From assembly GCF_000012725.1 (NCBI RefSeq), contig NC_007406.1:1516001-1580000 (forward strand): a DNA stretch of 64,000 bases, in the 5' to 3' direction. The notes under the pieces were generated by a model. That model was not told where the DNA came from and ran no database searches. It saw only the letters and a program-made list of their open reading frames with translations. Below are positions 8,094-17,932 of the stretch, piece after piece. The stretch comes from Nitrobacter winogradskyi Nb-255 (GTDB taxonomy: Bacteria > Pseudomonadota > Alphaproteobacteria > Rhizobiales > Xanthobacteraceae). Both the position numbers and the translations under genes were made by a program. Position 1 is the stretch's first letter, and each line of letters starts with the position of its first letter.

Positions 8094-9746
8094 ATGGCGA
8101 TCTCGATCAACCCGATTTTCCCGGTTATCGCGGCGCAGGACGCTGCGTCCGAAGCCGTGCTGCAACCCGGCAGAGTGGTCGATGCGAAGGTTCAGGGAAT
8201 CCTTGCCGACAACCTTGTCCGTATCGCCATCGCCAATCTGACGATCGAGGCGTTGTCGGAAATTCCGGTTCAGGTCGGCCAGAGCCTGCGGCTTGCGGTC
8301 TCGCAGACCGGGCAAGGAATTCGGCTTGCGGTTGTGGGGGCGGGCTCTTCGGGTACGCTTGCCGCCGGGCCGGCGGATGCGCTGACGCTGACGCCGGATA
8401 TCGCGCTGGCTATGACAAGCGCCAGGGCTGCTCCGGCTCCCGTTTTGACGGCGTTGGAGGCTCTCTCCGTTTCGGTCGCGGCGCAAGCGGCGGCGGCCCG
8501 GCAAGGCAGCCTCTCGCCGCTCTATGCCAATATGCTGGTCGCCGCCGGGTCCGGTAGTCTGCCCCCCGACGTGCGACAGGCCCTGCACCGGCTGCTGGCT
8601 CTGCGGCCCGGTCTCGATCCGGGCCTTTCAGGAAGCGATATCAAGACCGCGTTCCGGACTTCCGGCCTCTTTCTCGAAGCCTCGCTGGCGGCCGGCTTAG
8701 AGACGGGGCAGCCCGCGGCATCGGCCAATAGGCAACTTCCCGATATGAAGGCCGCGCTGCTCGTGCTTCGCGAGGCGCTTTCGATCTCGGTCGGGGACGT
8801 CTCTCGCGCCGCGCCGCCTGCCGCGAGCGCGGGATCGCAGCAGACGGCTTCGCCGATAGCGACGGGCGCGCCGCCGTTGTCACCGGATATCGACGCACAG
8901 GATGTCTATCTGCTGCAGGCGCGACCGGCCGGGATCGATGATCCGGATTTGCCTGCGAACCAGACATTGTTTCCCCGAGCATCAGATGCAGGGCTTCGGG
9001 CCGCCGTCACCGGCGCGGCCCTGAACGCCTTGCAGGAGGTGCTTCAGAACAGAGGCAATAACGGACTCGGCGCGGAATCCGGACAAGGCGGAGATCCGGA
9101 CGCCGCTCCGCCGCTCAGGACCGGGCCGGCGAGCGGACCCGCCGGGGACAATGTTTTTATCGTGCGCACCAGCACGCCGCCGCCGCCCTTTGGCGGGGCG
9201 CTGCCGGCCGCGCAGCCCGTGGCACTGCCGGGCCTGTCACCGGCTGCATCGCCGGAGGAGATCGCGCGGCGATTGCTTGATGATACGGGCGCGGCGATTT
9301 CCCGTCAGGTGTTGTTACAGATCGCCTCGCTTCCGGATCGCGCCGATGCCATGGGAACGCGGTTCGATCAGATGATGCCGCGCTGGAATTTCGAGATTCC
9401 GTTTGTTGTCCCGGCCGGCACGGCCGTTGCGCAGTTCGAGATTTCGCGCGATGCCGCCGGCCACGATACAGAGACAGTCACGCGAGTCTGGCGCGCTCGT
9501 TTTTCAATCGATGTCGAACCTGCCGGGCCCGTCCACGCGCTGGTGTCGCTGACCGGCGATACCGCGGCGGTGCGGCTCTGGGCCGAGCGGCCCTCCACCG
9601 CGAGCCGGTTGCGCGCCGGCGCTTCGCAGCTCACTCAGGCATTGAGCCGCGCCGAATTGCAGCCGGGAGATATCATCATCGGCGAGGGCGCGCCGCCGCA
9701 GCCGATTCCCGCGCCTGCCGGCCACTTTCTGGATCGCGCCCTATGA
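8094..9746 (+). CDS. FliK-like protein (flagellar hook-length control C-terminal domain)
   Basis: Large (550 aa) low-complexity, Ala/Pro-rich protein. The N-terminal 90 residues look like a small folded domain (VDAKVQGILADNLVRIAIANL). The long middle is disordered. The C-terminal ~120 residues match the FliK C-terminal fold: FEIPFVVPAGTAVAQFEISR, VWRARFSIDVE, VSLTGDTAAVRLWAE, then a helix with LRAGASQLTQAL. The ATG at 8094 has AACGAGG five bases upstream and is preferred to the GTG at 8079. The stop overlaps the next start (ATGA), and the next gene encodes an FlhB C-terminal-like protein, the known FliK partner domain. Confidence 0.75.
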   Translation: MAISINPIFPVIAAQDAASEAVLQPGRVVDAKVQGILADNLVRIAIANLTIEALSEIPVQVGQSLRLAVSQTGQGIRLAVVGAGSSGTLAAGPADALTLTPDIALAMTSARAAPAPVLTALEALSVSVAAQAAAARQGSLSPLYANMLVAAGSGSLPPDVRQALHRLLALRPGLDPGLSGSDIKTAFRTSGLFLEASLAAGLETGQPAASANRQLPDMKAALLVLREALSISVGDVSRAAPPAASAGSQQTASPIATGAPPLSPDIDAQDVYLLQARPAGIDDPDLPANQTLFPRASDAGLRAAVTGAALNALQEVLQNRGNNGLGAESGQGGDPDAAPPLRTGPASGPAGDNVFIVRTSTPPPPFGGALPAAQPVALPGLSPAASPEEIARRLLDDTGAAISRQVLLQIASLPDRADAMGTRFDQMMPRWNFEIPFVVPAGTAVAQFEISRDAAGHDTETVTRVWRARFSIDVEPAGPVHALVSLTGDTAAVRLWAERPSTASRLRAGASQLTQALSRAELQPGDIIIGEGAPPQPIPAPAGHFLDRAL

Positions 9747-10012
9747 GTGTGGAGACCAGGGATCAGGTCGCCGTCGCCCTCCACTATGACAAGGGCAGCG
9801 GCGCACCGCGCGTGGTCGCCAAGGGCAGGGGATCACTCGGCGCGAAGATCATCGAGGTGGCCAACGAGCACGACATCCCGATCGAGCAGAACGAGGTGCT
9901 GGCCGACGCGCTGTCGCATGTCGAGCTTGGCGATGAGATTCCGGCCGAGCTGTACAAGGCCGTCGCGGAGGTATTGGTGTTCGTGCTGCGGATGTCGGGG
10001 CGCGCGCCCTGA
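9743..10012 (+). CDS. Stand-alone FlhB C-terminal-domain-like protein
   Basis: 89-aa protein that aligns along its length with the cytoplasmic C-terminal domain of FlhB/YscU (VAVALHYDKGSGAPRVVAKG, EVANEHDIPIEQNEVLADAL, DEIPAELYKAVAEVLVFVLR). It begins just where FlhB would have its NPTH autocleavage loop, and that motif is absent. There are no membrane segments. It is translationally coupled to the FliK-like gene. In Bacillus subtilis ylqG-ylqH is a comparable pair; the function of such pairs is unclear. Confidence 0.85.
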   Translation: MSVETRDQVAVALHYDKGSGAPRVVAKGRGSLGAKIIEVANEHDIPIEQNEVLADALSHVELGDEIPAELYKAVAEVLVFVLRMSGRAP

Positions 10013-10113
10013 TCAGGTGACGGCGCCGCCTCCGCGCCGCGCCTGTTGGTGACAGCCTCAAAAACGGCGGTTAGGGTCTAATCCAAGTTCATTGAACCAG
10101 ACCAGGCACGGCC

Positions 10114-11646
10114 ATGAAGAACATTCGCGAAGCGCTCGATGCCCGGCGGGCGGCCGCGAAGCTTGGCGGCGGCGAGAAGCGCATCGAGGCGCAGCACAGG
10201 CGCGGCAAGCTGACCGCTCGCGAACGCATCGAGATCCTGCTCGACAAAGGTTCGTTCGAGGAGTTCGACATGTTCGTCGAGCATCGCTCGGTCGAATTCG
10301 GCATGGAAAAATCGAAGGTGCCGGGCGACGGCGTGGTGACCGGATGGGGCACCGTCAACGGTCGCACGATTTTCGTCTTCGCGAAGGACTTCACCGTGTT
10401 CGGCGGTTCGCTGTCGGAAACGCATGCGTTGAAGATCACGAAAATCCAGGACCTGGCGCTGAAGGCGAGGGCGCCGATCATCGGTCTCTATGATGCCGGC
10501 GGCGCGCGCATTCAGGAAGGCGTGGCGGCGCTGGCCGGTTACTCCTATGTCTTCCGCCGCAACGTGCAGGCCTCGGGCGTGATCCCGCAGATCAGCGTCA
10601 TCATGGGGCCGTGCGCCGGCGGCGATGTCTATTCGCCCGCGATGACCGATTTCATCTTCATGGTGAAGAACACGAGCTACATGTTCGTCACCGGGCCCGA
10701 CGTGGTGAAAACCGTCACAGGCGAGGCGGTGACTTCGGAAGAACTCGGCGGCGCCAGCGTGCACACGACGAAATCGTCGATTGCCGACGGCGCGTTCGAA
10801 AACGATGTCGAGGCGCTCTTGCAGATGCGTCGCCTGATCGACTTCCTGCCGGGCAACAACACAGATGGCGTGCCGGAATGGCCGAGCTTCGATGAGGTCG
10901 AGCGGACCGATGACTCGCTCGACACGCTGGTGCCGGACAATCCCAACAAGCCCTACGATATTAAGGAACTGATCCTGAAGGTCGTGGACGAAGGCGATTT
11001 CTTCGAGATCGCGGAAACGTTCGCTAAGAACATCGTCACCGGCTTCGGCCGCATCGCCGGACGCACCGTCGGTTTCGTCGCCAACCAGCCGATGGTGCTG
11101 GCCGGCGTGCTCGACTCCGATGCGTCACGCAAGGCAGCGCGCTTCGTTCGCTTTTGCGACGCCTTCAACATTCCGATTGTCACCTTCGTGGACGTGCCGG
11201 GCTTCTTGCCGGGCACAGCGCAGGAATATGGCGGGCTGATCAAGCATGGCGCGAAGCTCCTGTTCGCGTATTCGCAATGCACGGTGCCGCTTGTGACCGT
11301 CATCACGCGCAAGGCCTATGGCGGCGCGTTCGACGTGATGGCGTCCAAGGAGATTGGCGCGGATATCAATTACGCCTGGCCGACGGCGCAGATCGCGGTG
11401 ATGGGCGCGAAGGGCGCGGTGGAGATCATCTTTCGCAACGATATCGGCGACGAGGAGAAGATCGCCGCGCGCACCAGGGAATACGAGGATCGTTTCCTGT
11501 CACCGTTCGTCGCCGCCGAACGCGGCTACATCGACGACGTTATTTTGCCGTCCTCGACGCGTCGGCGCATTGCGAGAGCACTTGCGATGTTGAGGGACAA
11601 GCATGTAGAGGTGTTAGCAAAAAAACACGACAATTTGCCGTTGTGA
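10114..11646 (+). CDS. pccB: Propionyl-CoA carboxylase beta subunit (carboxyltransferase)
   Basis: Carboxyltransferase half of propionyl-CoA carboxylase, transferring CO2 from biotin to propionyl-CoA to give methylmalonyl-CoA. Length 510 aa is normal. Seen are the N-terminal crotonase-like half with [10 protein letters not shown] (128-136) and [13 protein letters not shown] (164-176), and the C-terminal half with [14 protein letters not shown] and [10 protein letters not shown]. The last ~20 codons (GTA, TTA, GCA, AAA, AAT, TTG) shift to AT-rich use even though the encoded end KKHDNLPL fits the family. The biotin-carrying alpha subunit gene is not adjacent in this window. Confidence 0.95.
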   Translation: MKNIREALDARRAAAKLGGGEKRIEAQHRRGKLTARERIEILLDKGSFEEFDMFVEHRSVEFGMEKSKVPGDGVVTGWGTVNGRTIFVFAKDFTVFGGSLSETHALKITKIQDLALKARAPIIGLYDAGGARIQEGVAALAGYSYVFRRNVQASGVIPQISVIMGPCAGGDVYSPAMTDFIFMVKNTSYMFVTGPDVVKTVTGEAVTSEELGGASVHTTKSSIADGAFENDVEALLQMRRLIDFLPGNNTDGVPEWPSFDEVERTDDSLDTLVPDNPNKPYDIKELILKVVDEGDFFEIAETFAKNIVTGFGRIAGRTVGFVANQPMVLAGVLDSDASRKAARFVRFCDAFNIPIVTFVDVPGFLPGTAQEYGGLIKHGAKLLFAYSQCTVPLVTVITRKAYGGAFDVMASKEIGADINYAWPTAQIAVMGAKGAVEIIFRNDIGDEEKIAARTREYEDRFLSPFVAAERGYIDDVILPSSTRRRIARALAMLRDKHVEVLAKKHDNLPL

Positions 11647-11657
11647 GATATGCCAGT

Positions 11658-12581
11658 ATGTCGAGGGATTTAGCTCAAACTCCGGGACGAAAATCCGCAG
11701 CATTTCGTGCATATAGGGAGTATCCGCATCGTACAATCGCGATAATTTATGACTTTGACGGTACGCTATCGCCGTTGTCTATGCAGGAGTATACGGTATT
11801 TCCAGAGCTTAGTATTGATCCAAGAACATTTTGGTCCGAGGTCAAGCGCGTCACTAAGGAGAATGAAGCTTCGGAAGTTCTAACGTATATGCGGATGATG
11901 GCTGAGAGGATTGTGCAGGGAAAACTAGCAATCAATCGAGAAAGGTTGGGTGCCCTTGGATCGCATATTGAATATTTCCCAGGGGTCGAAACTTGGTTTG
12001 ATAGAATGAATGGCTTCGTCCGAAATCAGACGCTCGGATACGTGAGGTTAAATCACTACATTGTTTCATCAGGACTTCGAGAAATTCTTCAAGGTACGTC
12101 GATTGCTAAACACTTTCGTTCAATTTTTGCTTCTCAGTACCATTATGATTCGTTTGGAAGACCGGTATTCGTAGACCGAGTGATCACGGACGTTTCAAAG
12201 ACGCAGTACATTTTCAGAATCAACAAGGGCGTTGAGAATCTAGCGGAGTCCGTCAATGATCATATGGCTGAGGATGAAAGACCGATTCCCTTCTCCAATA
12301 TGATTTATCTAGGAGATGGAGATACTGACGTGCCCTCGATGGCTGTTACGAGAAAAAATGGCGGCCATGCGTTTGCAGTATACTCCCGCGGGGAGGATCC
12401 CCAAAAGTGTGAAATCCTGTTCAAGGCAAATCGTGTAGACGCTTATTTTGAGGCAAACTATTCTCCCAATAGTCGATTGGAAATTTTCGTAAAGAACCTG
12501 CTTAAAAAGATGATTGCAGAGATTCGCTATAAGGCGATGCTTCATCTCTTTAAGGAGGAAAGATCGACACAAGGCCTTTGA
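11658..12581 (+). CDS. HAD-superfamily phosphatase-like hydrolase, compositionally foreign
   Basis: 307-aa protein with haloacid dehalogenase motifs: motif I YDFDGTLSP (Asp32 nucleophile, Asp34), motif II IVSSGLREIL (Ser137/138), a candidate motif III Lys at 181 or 190, and motif IV YLGDGDTDVPSM (Asp220-224). This resembles phosphoserine-phosphatase-type HADs; the substrate is unknown. The gene is strikingly AT-rich, with many TTT, AAT, ATA and TTA codons, unlike its neighbours, and starts 11 bp after pccB. The frame is open further upstream inside pccB, but the ATG at 11658 is the sensible start. It looks horizontally acquired. Confidence 0.82.
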   Translation: MSRDLAQTPGRKSAAFRAYREYPHRTIAIIYDFDGTLSPLSMQEYTVFPELSIDPRTFWSEVKRVTKENEASEVLTYMRMMAERIVQGKLAINRERLGALGSHIEYFPGVETWFDRMNGFVRNQTLGYVRLNHYIVSSGLREILQGTSIAKHFRSIFASQYHYDSFGRPVFVDRVITDVSKTQYIFRINKGVENLAESVNDHMAEDERPIPFSNMIYLGDGDTDVPSMAVTRKNGGHAFAVYSRGEDPQKCEILFKANRVDAYFEANYSPNSRLEIFVKNLLKKMIAEIRYKAMLHLFKEERSTQGL

Positions 12582-12669
12582 TCATACCTTTCCGTCCGTA
12601 TGCTGTTTTTTCCAGCGTCCAGGCCATTTGTGGCAGTCCCGCATGCTGCCTGAACGAAGCTTGTAGCAA

Positions 12670-13143
12670 CTACTTCGCGCTCAATAGCTTGAACAGCGGC
12701 TGGAGATAGCTGATCTCCTGGCCCGATGTCGGCGTGGTGCGGCTGATGAAATCGAAGATCTTGCCGTCCTTCAATCCGTAGTTGGCGAGCCGGGTCACCT
12801 GGCGGTTATTGTCGAAGTAAATCGCGATCACGCGCTGATCGATGACCTTCTGTGGCATGAAGGCGACCTTCCGCTCCGCGCGCTGCGAGATGTAATAAAA
12901 CACCTCGCCGTTCAGCGTCGCGACGGTGGACGGGGTGCCCATCACGATCAGCACCTGATCCTGGCTTGCGCCGATCTGGATCTGCTCAAGCGCGCCGGGG
13001 GGCAGGATATAACCTTTCTGGAAGGTCTCGCCGGTGCAGCCGGCCATCACCGCGCACACCAGCGTGGCGGCGAGCGCCGCGCGCAGGCGATGCCGTCGCG
13101 TCGCGGGGTTTCCGGGCGCCTTGTTAAGGACCGATACTGTCAT
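12670..13143 (-). CDS. bamE: BamE/SmpA-like outer-membrane assembly lipoprotein
   Basis: Lipoprotein of the beta-barrel assembly machinery. From the ATG at 13143 it is 157 aa with a signal peptide ending in the lipobox VMAGC (Cys36), then the BamE fold: KGYILPPGALEQIQIGASQDQVLIVMGTP and FYYISQRAERKVAF. The open frame extends to 13197, but that extension precedes the signal peptide and is unlikely to be translated. AGGATGAAGG lies upstream of the chosen start. It is divergent from the CBP3-like gene. Confidence 0.88.
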   Translation of the reverse strand: MTVSVLNKAPGNPATRRHRLRAALAATLVCAVMAGCTGETFQKGYILPPGALEQIQIGASQDQVLIVMGTPSTVATLNGEVFYYISQRAERKVAFMPQKVIDQRVIAIYFDNNRQVTRLANYGLKDGKIFDFISRTTPTSGQEISYLQPLFKLLSAK

Positions 13144-13250
13144 TCGCGGGCCGCCTTCATCCTCTTGCATCGCGCGCGCGGTTGACGTACCCGGCAATGA
13201 TCCCCGAGTGCAACAACGGATCGCCCTTGCGGGTTGTCTTCGGTACCCAC

Positions 13251-13820
13251 ATGCGCTGGCCGTTCAATCGCTTCAAAAAACAGTCCCCCGCTCCGTCGCG
13301 CCGCACCATTGAAGCGATCTATGGCATGATCGTGACGCAAGCGCGAGAGCCCGCGTTTTACCAGGTCTACGGGGTGCCGGACACCGTGGACGGACGATTC
13401 GATATGGTCCTGCTGCATCTGTGGATGGTCCTTCGGCGGTTGAGATCGGGGCCGGACAAAGCGCTTCCGCAGGCGCTGTTCGATCATTTCTGCAGCGACA
13501 TGGATGCCAACCTGCGCGAGATGGGCGTCGGTGATCTGAGCGTTCCAAAGCGCATGCAGGCGTTCGGAGAGGCCTTCTACGGTCGCTCGGCCGCCTACGA
13601 TCGTGCCCTGGACGAGGGTCTTGAGCCGCTGGCGCGGGCGCTTGACAAGAATATTTACAATGGCGGGAACGCCGAAAGCGCGCGACGGCTTGCAGACTAT
13701 GCGACGGAGGCGCTCGCTGCGCTCGCCTGTGACGATCGCGCCGGGCCGACGGAAGACTTAACCTTTGGAAGGTTTGCTTTTCCAGACCTCGCGCAACGGG
13801 AGCAAAAGAGCGGGCCATGA
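13251..13820 (+). CDS. Ubiquinol-cytochrome c chaperone family protein (CBP3-like)
   Basis: Homologue of mitochondrial Cbp3/UQCC1, required for cytochrome b synthesis or assembly in the bc1 complex. From ATG 13251 it is 189 aa. Family features: basic N-terminus (MRWPFNRFKK), EAIYGMIVTQAREPAFYQVY, DTVDGRFDMVLLHLWMVLRR, MDANLREMGVGDLSVPKRM and FYGRSAAYDRAL. Upstream in-frame TTG/ATG codons at 13182 and 13197 are possible but add nothing conserved. The stop overlaps the next start by 4 bp. Confidence 0.88.
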   Translation: MRWPFNRFKKQSPAPSRRTIEAIYGMIVTQAREPAFYQVYGVPDTVDGRFDMVLLHLWMVLRRLRSGPDKALPQALFDHFCSDMDANLREMGVGDLSVPKRMQAFGEAFYGRSAAYDRALDEGLEPLARALDKNIYNGGNAESARRLADYATEALAALACDDRAGPTEDLTFGRFAFPDLAQREQKSGP

Positions 13821-14407
13821 CTGCCAAGGACAGGCCGGACACGATTCCAAATCCCTGGATCTCGCGGGCCGTGGTCGCGCAGATTCCGGAAACCGGCCTT
13901 CATCGCGATATCGAGGCCGATGAGGGCGTGCTAATGGCGCTGGCGGAAATCGCCGGCGTGCGCGGCATCGCTTACGCCCGCGCATCCTTCGATCTGATGC
14001 CAGGGCGTGACGACCGCGTGCATGTGCGGGGCAGGGTATCGGCGCGCGTCGCACAAACCTGCGTGGTGTCCCTCGATCCGATCGAGAATGATGTTCTCGA
14101 GGACATCGATCTCGTCTTCGTGCCGGAAGGCCGGATTCGGGAGTTCGTCGTGCCTATCAATGACGAAGGCGGTGTCGGCGGGGAAGTGCCGGAGGCCCCG
14201 GAACCCATCGTCAACGGTGTCATTGACCTTGGACGGCTCGCCACCGACGTGCTGTTCCTGGGAATTGATCCGTATCCGCGAAAGCCCAACGCGGTGTTCG
14301 CCCCGCCTGCGAGCGCGACCGATCCGGAGGATCATCCTTTCGCCGCCCTTAAGGACCTGAAAGTCCATCCGAGCCCGCCGGAAAAGAAGAAACCGGGGCG
14401 AGATTGA
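13817..14407 (+). CDS. DUF177 (YceD-like) protein
   Basis: 196-aa member of the DUF177/YceD family; the enteric homologue affects 23S rRNA accumulation and lies next to rpmF and plsX. Visible features: acidic N-terminal part, the RVSARVAQTCVVSLDPIEN strand-Cys-strand block near residue 75-95, and a C-terminal stretch with AFAALKDLK and a Lys-rich end. It is coupled to the upstream chaperone gene by ATGA and followed by plsX after a 240-bp gap with no rpmF between them. Confidence 0.87.
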   Translation: MTAKDRPDTIPNPWISRAVVAQIPETGLHRDIEADEGVLMALAEIAGVRGIAYARASFDLMPGRDDRVHVRGRVSARVAQTCVVSLDPIENDVLEDIDLVFVPEGRIREFVVPINDEGGVGGEVPEAPEPIVNGVIDLGRLATDVLFLGIDPYPRKPNAVFAPPASATDPEDHPFAALKDLKVHPSPPEKKKPGRD

Positions 14408-14649
14408 GGATAACATATTGAACTTAATCAATAGAAAATGTCGACAAGGTGTTGATACCAGAAGAATTTTGACTGATAGACCATGTTGCCTTATCTCATC
14501 CCGGATCGGCCTCGATCGGGGGCTCGGATATTGTATCAAGGCGGGGACACGTTATTGTCGCGGCTGCACTGATAGAAGCAATGTGCTCAGCCGCCATATC
14601 TTGTGGCCGTGCGCTTGAGGATTTCACACAATCAAGGTTTCCGGGACTT

Positions 14650-15711
14650 ATGCCGCAGAAGGTTCGAATCGCGCTTGACGCCATGGGTGGCGATGTCGGC
14701 GCATCGGTGGTCATTCCCGGAGCCGCGATTTCACTGAACCGTCATCCCGACACCGAGTTTCTGCTCTACGGTAACGGCGCTTTGATCGAAGCGCAGCTCG
14801 CCGCTCATCCGGCGATGAAAGCGGTGTCCCGGGTGATCCACACCGACGTCGCCGTCGGCATGGACGACAAGCCGAGCCAGGCATTGCGTCGCGGCCGCAA
14901 GACGTCGTCGATGTGGCTTGCGATCGATGCGGTGAAGAAAGGCGAAGCCGATGTCGCGGTGTCGGCCGGCAATACCGGCGCACTGATGGCGATGGCGCGG
15001 TTCAACCTGCGGACGCTACCGGGAATCGATCGTCCCGCGATCGCGGCCGTATGGCCCACCTTGCGCGGCGATTCCGTTGTGCTCGATCTTGGCGCGACGA
15101 TCGGCGGAGACGCACATCACCTCGCGGCTCTCGCCATCATGGGCAGCGCGATGGCGCGTGTCCTGTTTGATCTGGAACGGCCGACTGTCGGCCTTCTCAA
15201 CATCGGCGTCGAGGAGGTCAAGGGCGGAGAGGAAATCCGCGAGGCGGCGGAATTGTTGCGGTCGTTAAATCTGCCGCAGCTCGACTTCATCGGTTTCGTC
15301 GAGGGCGACGGGATCGGCAGGGGGGCCGCCGACGTCATCGTCACCGAGGGCTTCAGCGGCAATATCGCGCTGAAGGCGGCCGAGGGAACCGCGCGCCAGA
15401 TCGCCGAATATCTGCGCAGCGCGATGTCGCGGACCCTTCTGTCGCGGATCGGGTATCTGTTTGCGCGGGGCGCTTTCAATGCGCTGCGCGGCAAGATGGA
15501 TCCTCGGAAGTCCAATGGAGGCGTATTCCTCGGACTGAACGGTATCGTGGTCAAAAGCCACGGCGGAACCGATGCCGAAGGCTTTGCCTACGCGGTCGAT
15601 GTTGGCTATGACATGGTTCGATACGATCTCCTCACCAAGATCAACCAAACGCTCAACCGCCACGGCCACACCCTAGCTCCGGCGTCGGCAGTGCAGGAGG
15701 CTCTCTCTTGA
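14650..15711 (+). CDS. plsX: Phosphate acyltransferase PlsX
   Basis: Makes acyl-phosphate from acyl-ACP, the first committed step of the PlsX/PlsY phospholipid route. 353 aa from the ATG at 14650; the N-terminus [13 protein letters not shown] is the family signature and starts two residues after that Met, which excludes the longer frame from 14581. Other motifs: [25 protein letters not shown] and [12 protein letters not shown]. The stop overlaps the fabH start (TTGA). Confidence 0.95.
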
Positions 15712-16685
15712 CTGCGATACGTTCGGTCGTGCTCGGCTGCGGCTCCTATCTTCCGCAAAGGGTGCTGACGAATTCCGAGCTGGCGACCAAAGTCGATACC
15801 TCTGACGAGTGGATCGTCCAGCGCACCGGTATTCGTCAGCGCCACATTGCCGCGGAAGGAGAGTTCACGTCGCATCTCGCCATCCATGCGGCGAATGCGG
15901 CTCTTGCGCATGCCGGTATTGATGCGCAGTCGATCGACCTGATCGTGGTGGCGACCTCGACGCCGGACCACACGTTTCCGGCGACGGCGGTTGCGGTTCA
16001 GAACGGACTCGGCATCCATCACGGCGCCGCCTTTGATCTTCAGGCGGTTTGTTCAGGCTTCGTGTTTGCTTTGGCCACCGCTGACAATTTTCTTCGTTCC
16101 GGGGCCTTCAAGCGCGCGCTGGTGATCGGCGCCGAAACCTTCTCGCGCATTCTGGACTGGACGGACCGCTCGACCTGCGTGCTGTTCGGCGACGGGGCCG
16201 GCGCGGTCGTGCTGGAAGCCCAGGAGCAGCCCGGCACGCCCCTGGATCGCGGAATTCTGACGACACACCTGCGTTCCGACGGTCGTCATCAGTCAAAGCT
16301 TTACGTCGATGGCGGGCCGTCTTCCACAAGGACCGTCGGTCATCTCCGGATGGAAGGCCGCGAAGTATTCAAGCACGCGGTTGGCATGATTACGGACGTC
16401 ATTGTCGACGCATTCAATGCATCCGGCACCAACGCAAACGATATCAAGTGGTTCGTGCCACATCAGGCCAACAAGCGAATCATTGATGCGTCAGCCCATA
16501 AGCTGCATATCGCGCCGGAAAAAGTGGTGCTGACCGTCGATCGGCACGGCAACACTTCCGCGGCTTCAATCCCGCTGGCATTGTCGGTCGCGGTCGCGGA
16601 CGGGCGCATCAAAAGCGGCGATCTGGTCCTGCTCGAAGCGATGGGCGGCGGCTTCACCTGGGGGTCGGCTCTCGTCCGCTGGTGA
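15708..16685 (+). CDS. fabH: 3-oxoacyl-ACP synthase III FabH
   Basis: Condenses acetyl-CoA with malonyl-ACP to begin fatty acid synthesis. 325 aa with the Cys-His-Asn triad: Cys115 in LQAVCSGF, His252 in VPHQANKRI and Asn282 in RHGNTSAAS. It starts with TTG at 15708 behind a strong CAGGAGG; the TTG overlaps the plsX stop, indicating coupled translation. plsX-fabH-ihfA order is usual in this group. Confidence 0.95.
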
Positions 16686-16812
16686 GATCTGAATCAAATG
16701 CGCGGCCGCTTGCCGTCGCCTATCATCCGAAAGCATCATGTGATAGGTTGACCCTGGGCCGTTAAACTCTTAATTTCAGTTACAAATTGTTGCCGGGAGC
16801 TTGGGGCAGGCG

Positions 16813-17133
16813 ATGACCGGAACCGGAAAAACAGTTACTCGCGTCGATCTCTGCGAAGCGGTCTACAAAAAAGTAGGACTGTCGCGCACGGAGTCGTCCG
16901 CGTTTGTAGAACTCGTTCTGAAGGAGATCACCGACTGCCTTGAGAAAGGCGAGACGGTGAAGTTGTCATCCTTCGGATCGTTCATGGTGCGCAAGAAAGG
17001 CCAGCGTATCGGCCGAAATCCCAAGACCGGCACCGAGGTGCCGATCTCTCCGCGTCGCGTGATGGTCTTCAAGCCATCGGCTATTCTGAAGCAGCGGATC
17101 AACAGCAACGGCGCCGGCGGCAAAACCGACTGA
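16813..17133 (+). CDS. ihfA: Integration host factor alpha subunit
   Basis: DNA-bending nucleoid protein, heterodimer with IHF beta. 106 aa with the HU/IHF signature [19 protein letters not shown] followed by [13 protein letters not shown]. The ATG at 16813 behind GGGGCAGG is preferred to the in-frame TTG at 16801. IHF also assists sigma-54 activation, relevant to the ntrBC genes later in the window. Confidence 0.94.
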   Translation: MTGTGKTVTRVDLCEAVYKKVGLSRTESSAFVELVLKEITDCLEKGETVKLSSFGSFMVRKKGQRIGRNPKTGTEVPISPRRVMVFKPSAILKQRINSNGAGGKTD

Positions 17134-17169
17134 TCCGGTGTCGCCGCGCGATTGGCACAGGAGCGGCAT

Positions 17170-17772
17170 TTGGACAAGGCACCGGATGCTTTTCGGACGA
17201 TTAGCGAGGTCGCCGCCGACCTCGATATTCCTCAGCATGTCCTGCGGTTCTGGGAGACCCGGTTTTCGCAGATCAAGCCGATGAAGCGCAGCGGTGGCCG
17301 GCGCTACTATCGCCCGGATGACGTCGATCTGCTCCGCGGCATTCGCCATCTGTTGTACAGCGAGGGTTACACGATCCGCGGCGTGCAACGGATTCTGAAA
17401 GAGCACGGCATCAAATCGGTCCAGGGTCTGACCGAGGGATCGTCCGCCGCCGCGTTCGGCGCGATCGAGGATGACATCCGCAACACTCTCGGCGAAATCG
17501 ATGAGGAAGAGTCCGGCTATGAGACCGAGGACACGGAGGACGATGAGGATGACGGCGACGACGGCGACAACGGGCCTCGCGAGCGGGAGCCGGGCGTGCA
17601 TCGGCCGCTGCGGCACGACCTCGACGAGGTGCTCTGGTCCGGCCCGGACAGTGGTGCGATACCGGGGGTGGCCGCCGCTGCGATCGATCTTACGAAACTG
17701 AAGGATGTGCTGGCTGAGCTTGTCGCGTGCAAGCAACTGCTGGACGAGGCGCTTCGTGATGGCGAACCGTAG
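17170..17772 (+). CDS. MerR-family transcriptional regulator with acidic linker
   Basis: About 200 aa. N-terminal winged-helix MerR domain ([51 protein letters not shown]), then a highly acidic linker around residues 105-135 ([14 protein letters not shown]) and a C-terminal helix with a Cys ([11 protein letters not shown]). TTG at 17170 has GGAG seven bases upstream; the frame also opens at 17152. A MerR gene right after ihfA is conserved in the group. The ligand is unknown. Confidence 0.88.
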   Translation: MDKAPDAFRTISEVAADLDIPQHVLRFWETRFSQIKPMKRSGGRRYYRPDDVDLLRGIRHLLYSEGYTIRGVQRILKEHGIKSVQGLTEGSSAAAFGAIEDDIRNTLGEIDEEESGYETEDTEDDEDDGDDGDNGPREREPGVHRPLRHDLDEVLWSGPDSGAIPGVAAAAIDLTKLKDVLAELVACKQLLDEALRDGEP

Positions 17773-17784
17773 CTTTCACTTGGT

Positions 17785-17830
17785 GCATTTTCTTTGCAGG
17801 AACCCGTATCGCTTCGCTTGAAAACGCTAT
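17785..17830 (-). repeat. Degenerate family-A repeat, copy 4
   Basis: Minus-strand remnant, on plus ATTTTCTTTGCAGGAACCCG, TATCGCTTCGCTTGAAAACG, CTATA. Its end merges into TATAAT at 17828-17833, about 20 bp upstream of the tRNA gene. Confidence 0.55.
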
Positions 17831-17854
17831 AATGGAAACGGGGCCGTAACGGCT

Positions 17855-17932
17855 CGGAGCGTAGCGCAGCCCGGTTAGCGCACTAGTCTGGGAGACTAGG
17901 GGTCGGAGGTTCAAATCCTCTCGCTCCGACCA
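17855..17932 (+). tRNA. tRNA-Pro (anticodon GGG)
   Basis: Cloverleaf read directly: acceptor CGGAGCG pairs with CGCTCCG, D arm GCGC...GCGC, anticodon stem CTAGT/ACTAG around loop CTGGGAG with anticodon GGG, T arm with loop TTCAAAT, and an encoded CCA at 17930-17932. Confidence 0.96.
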
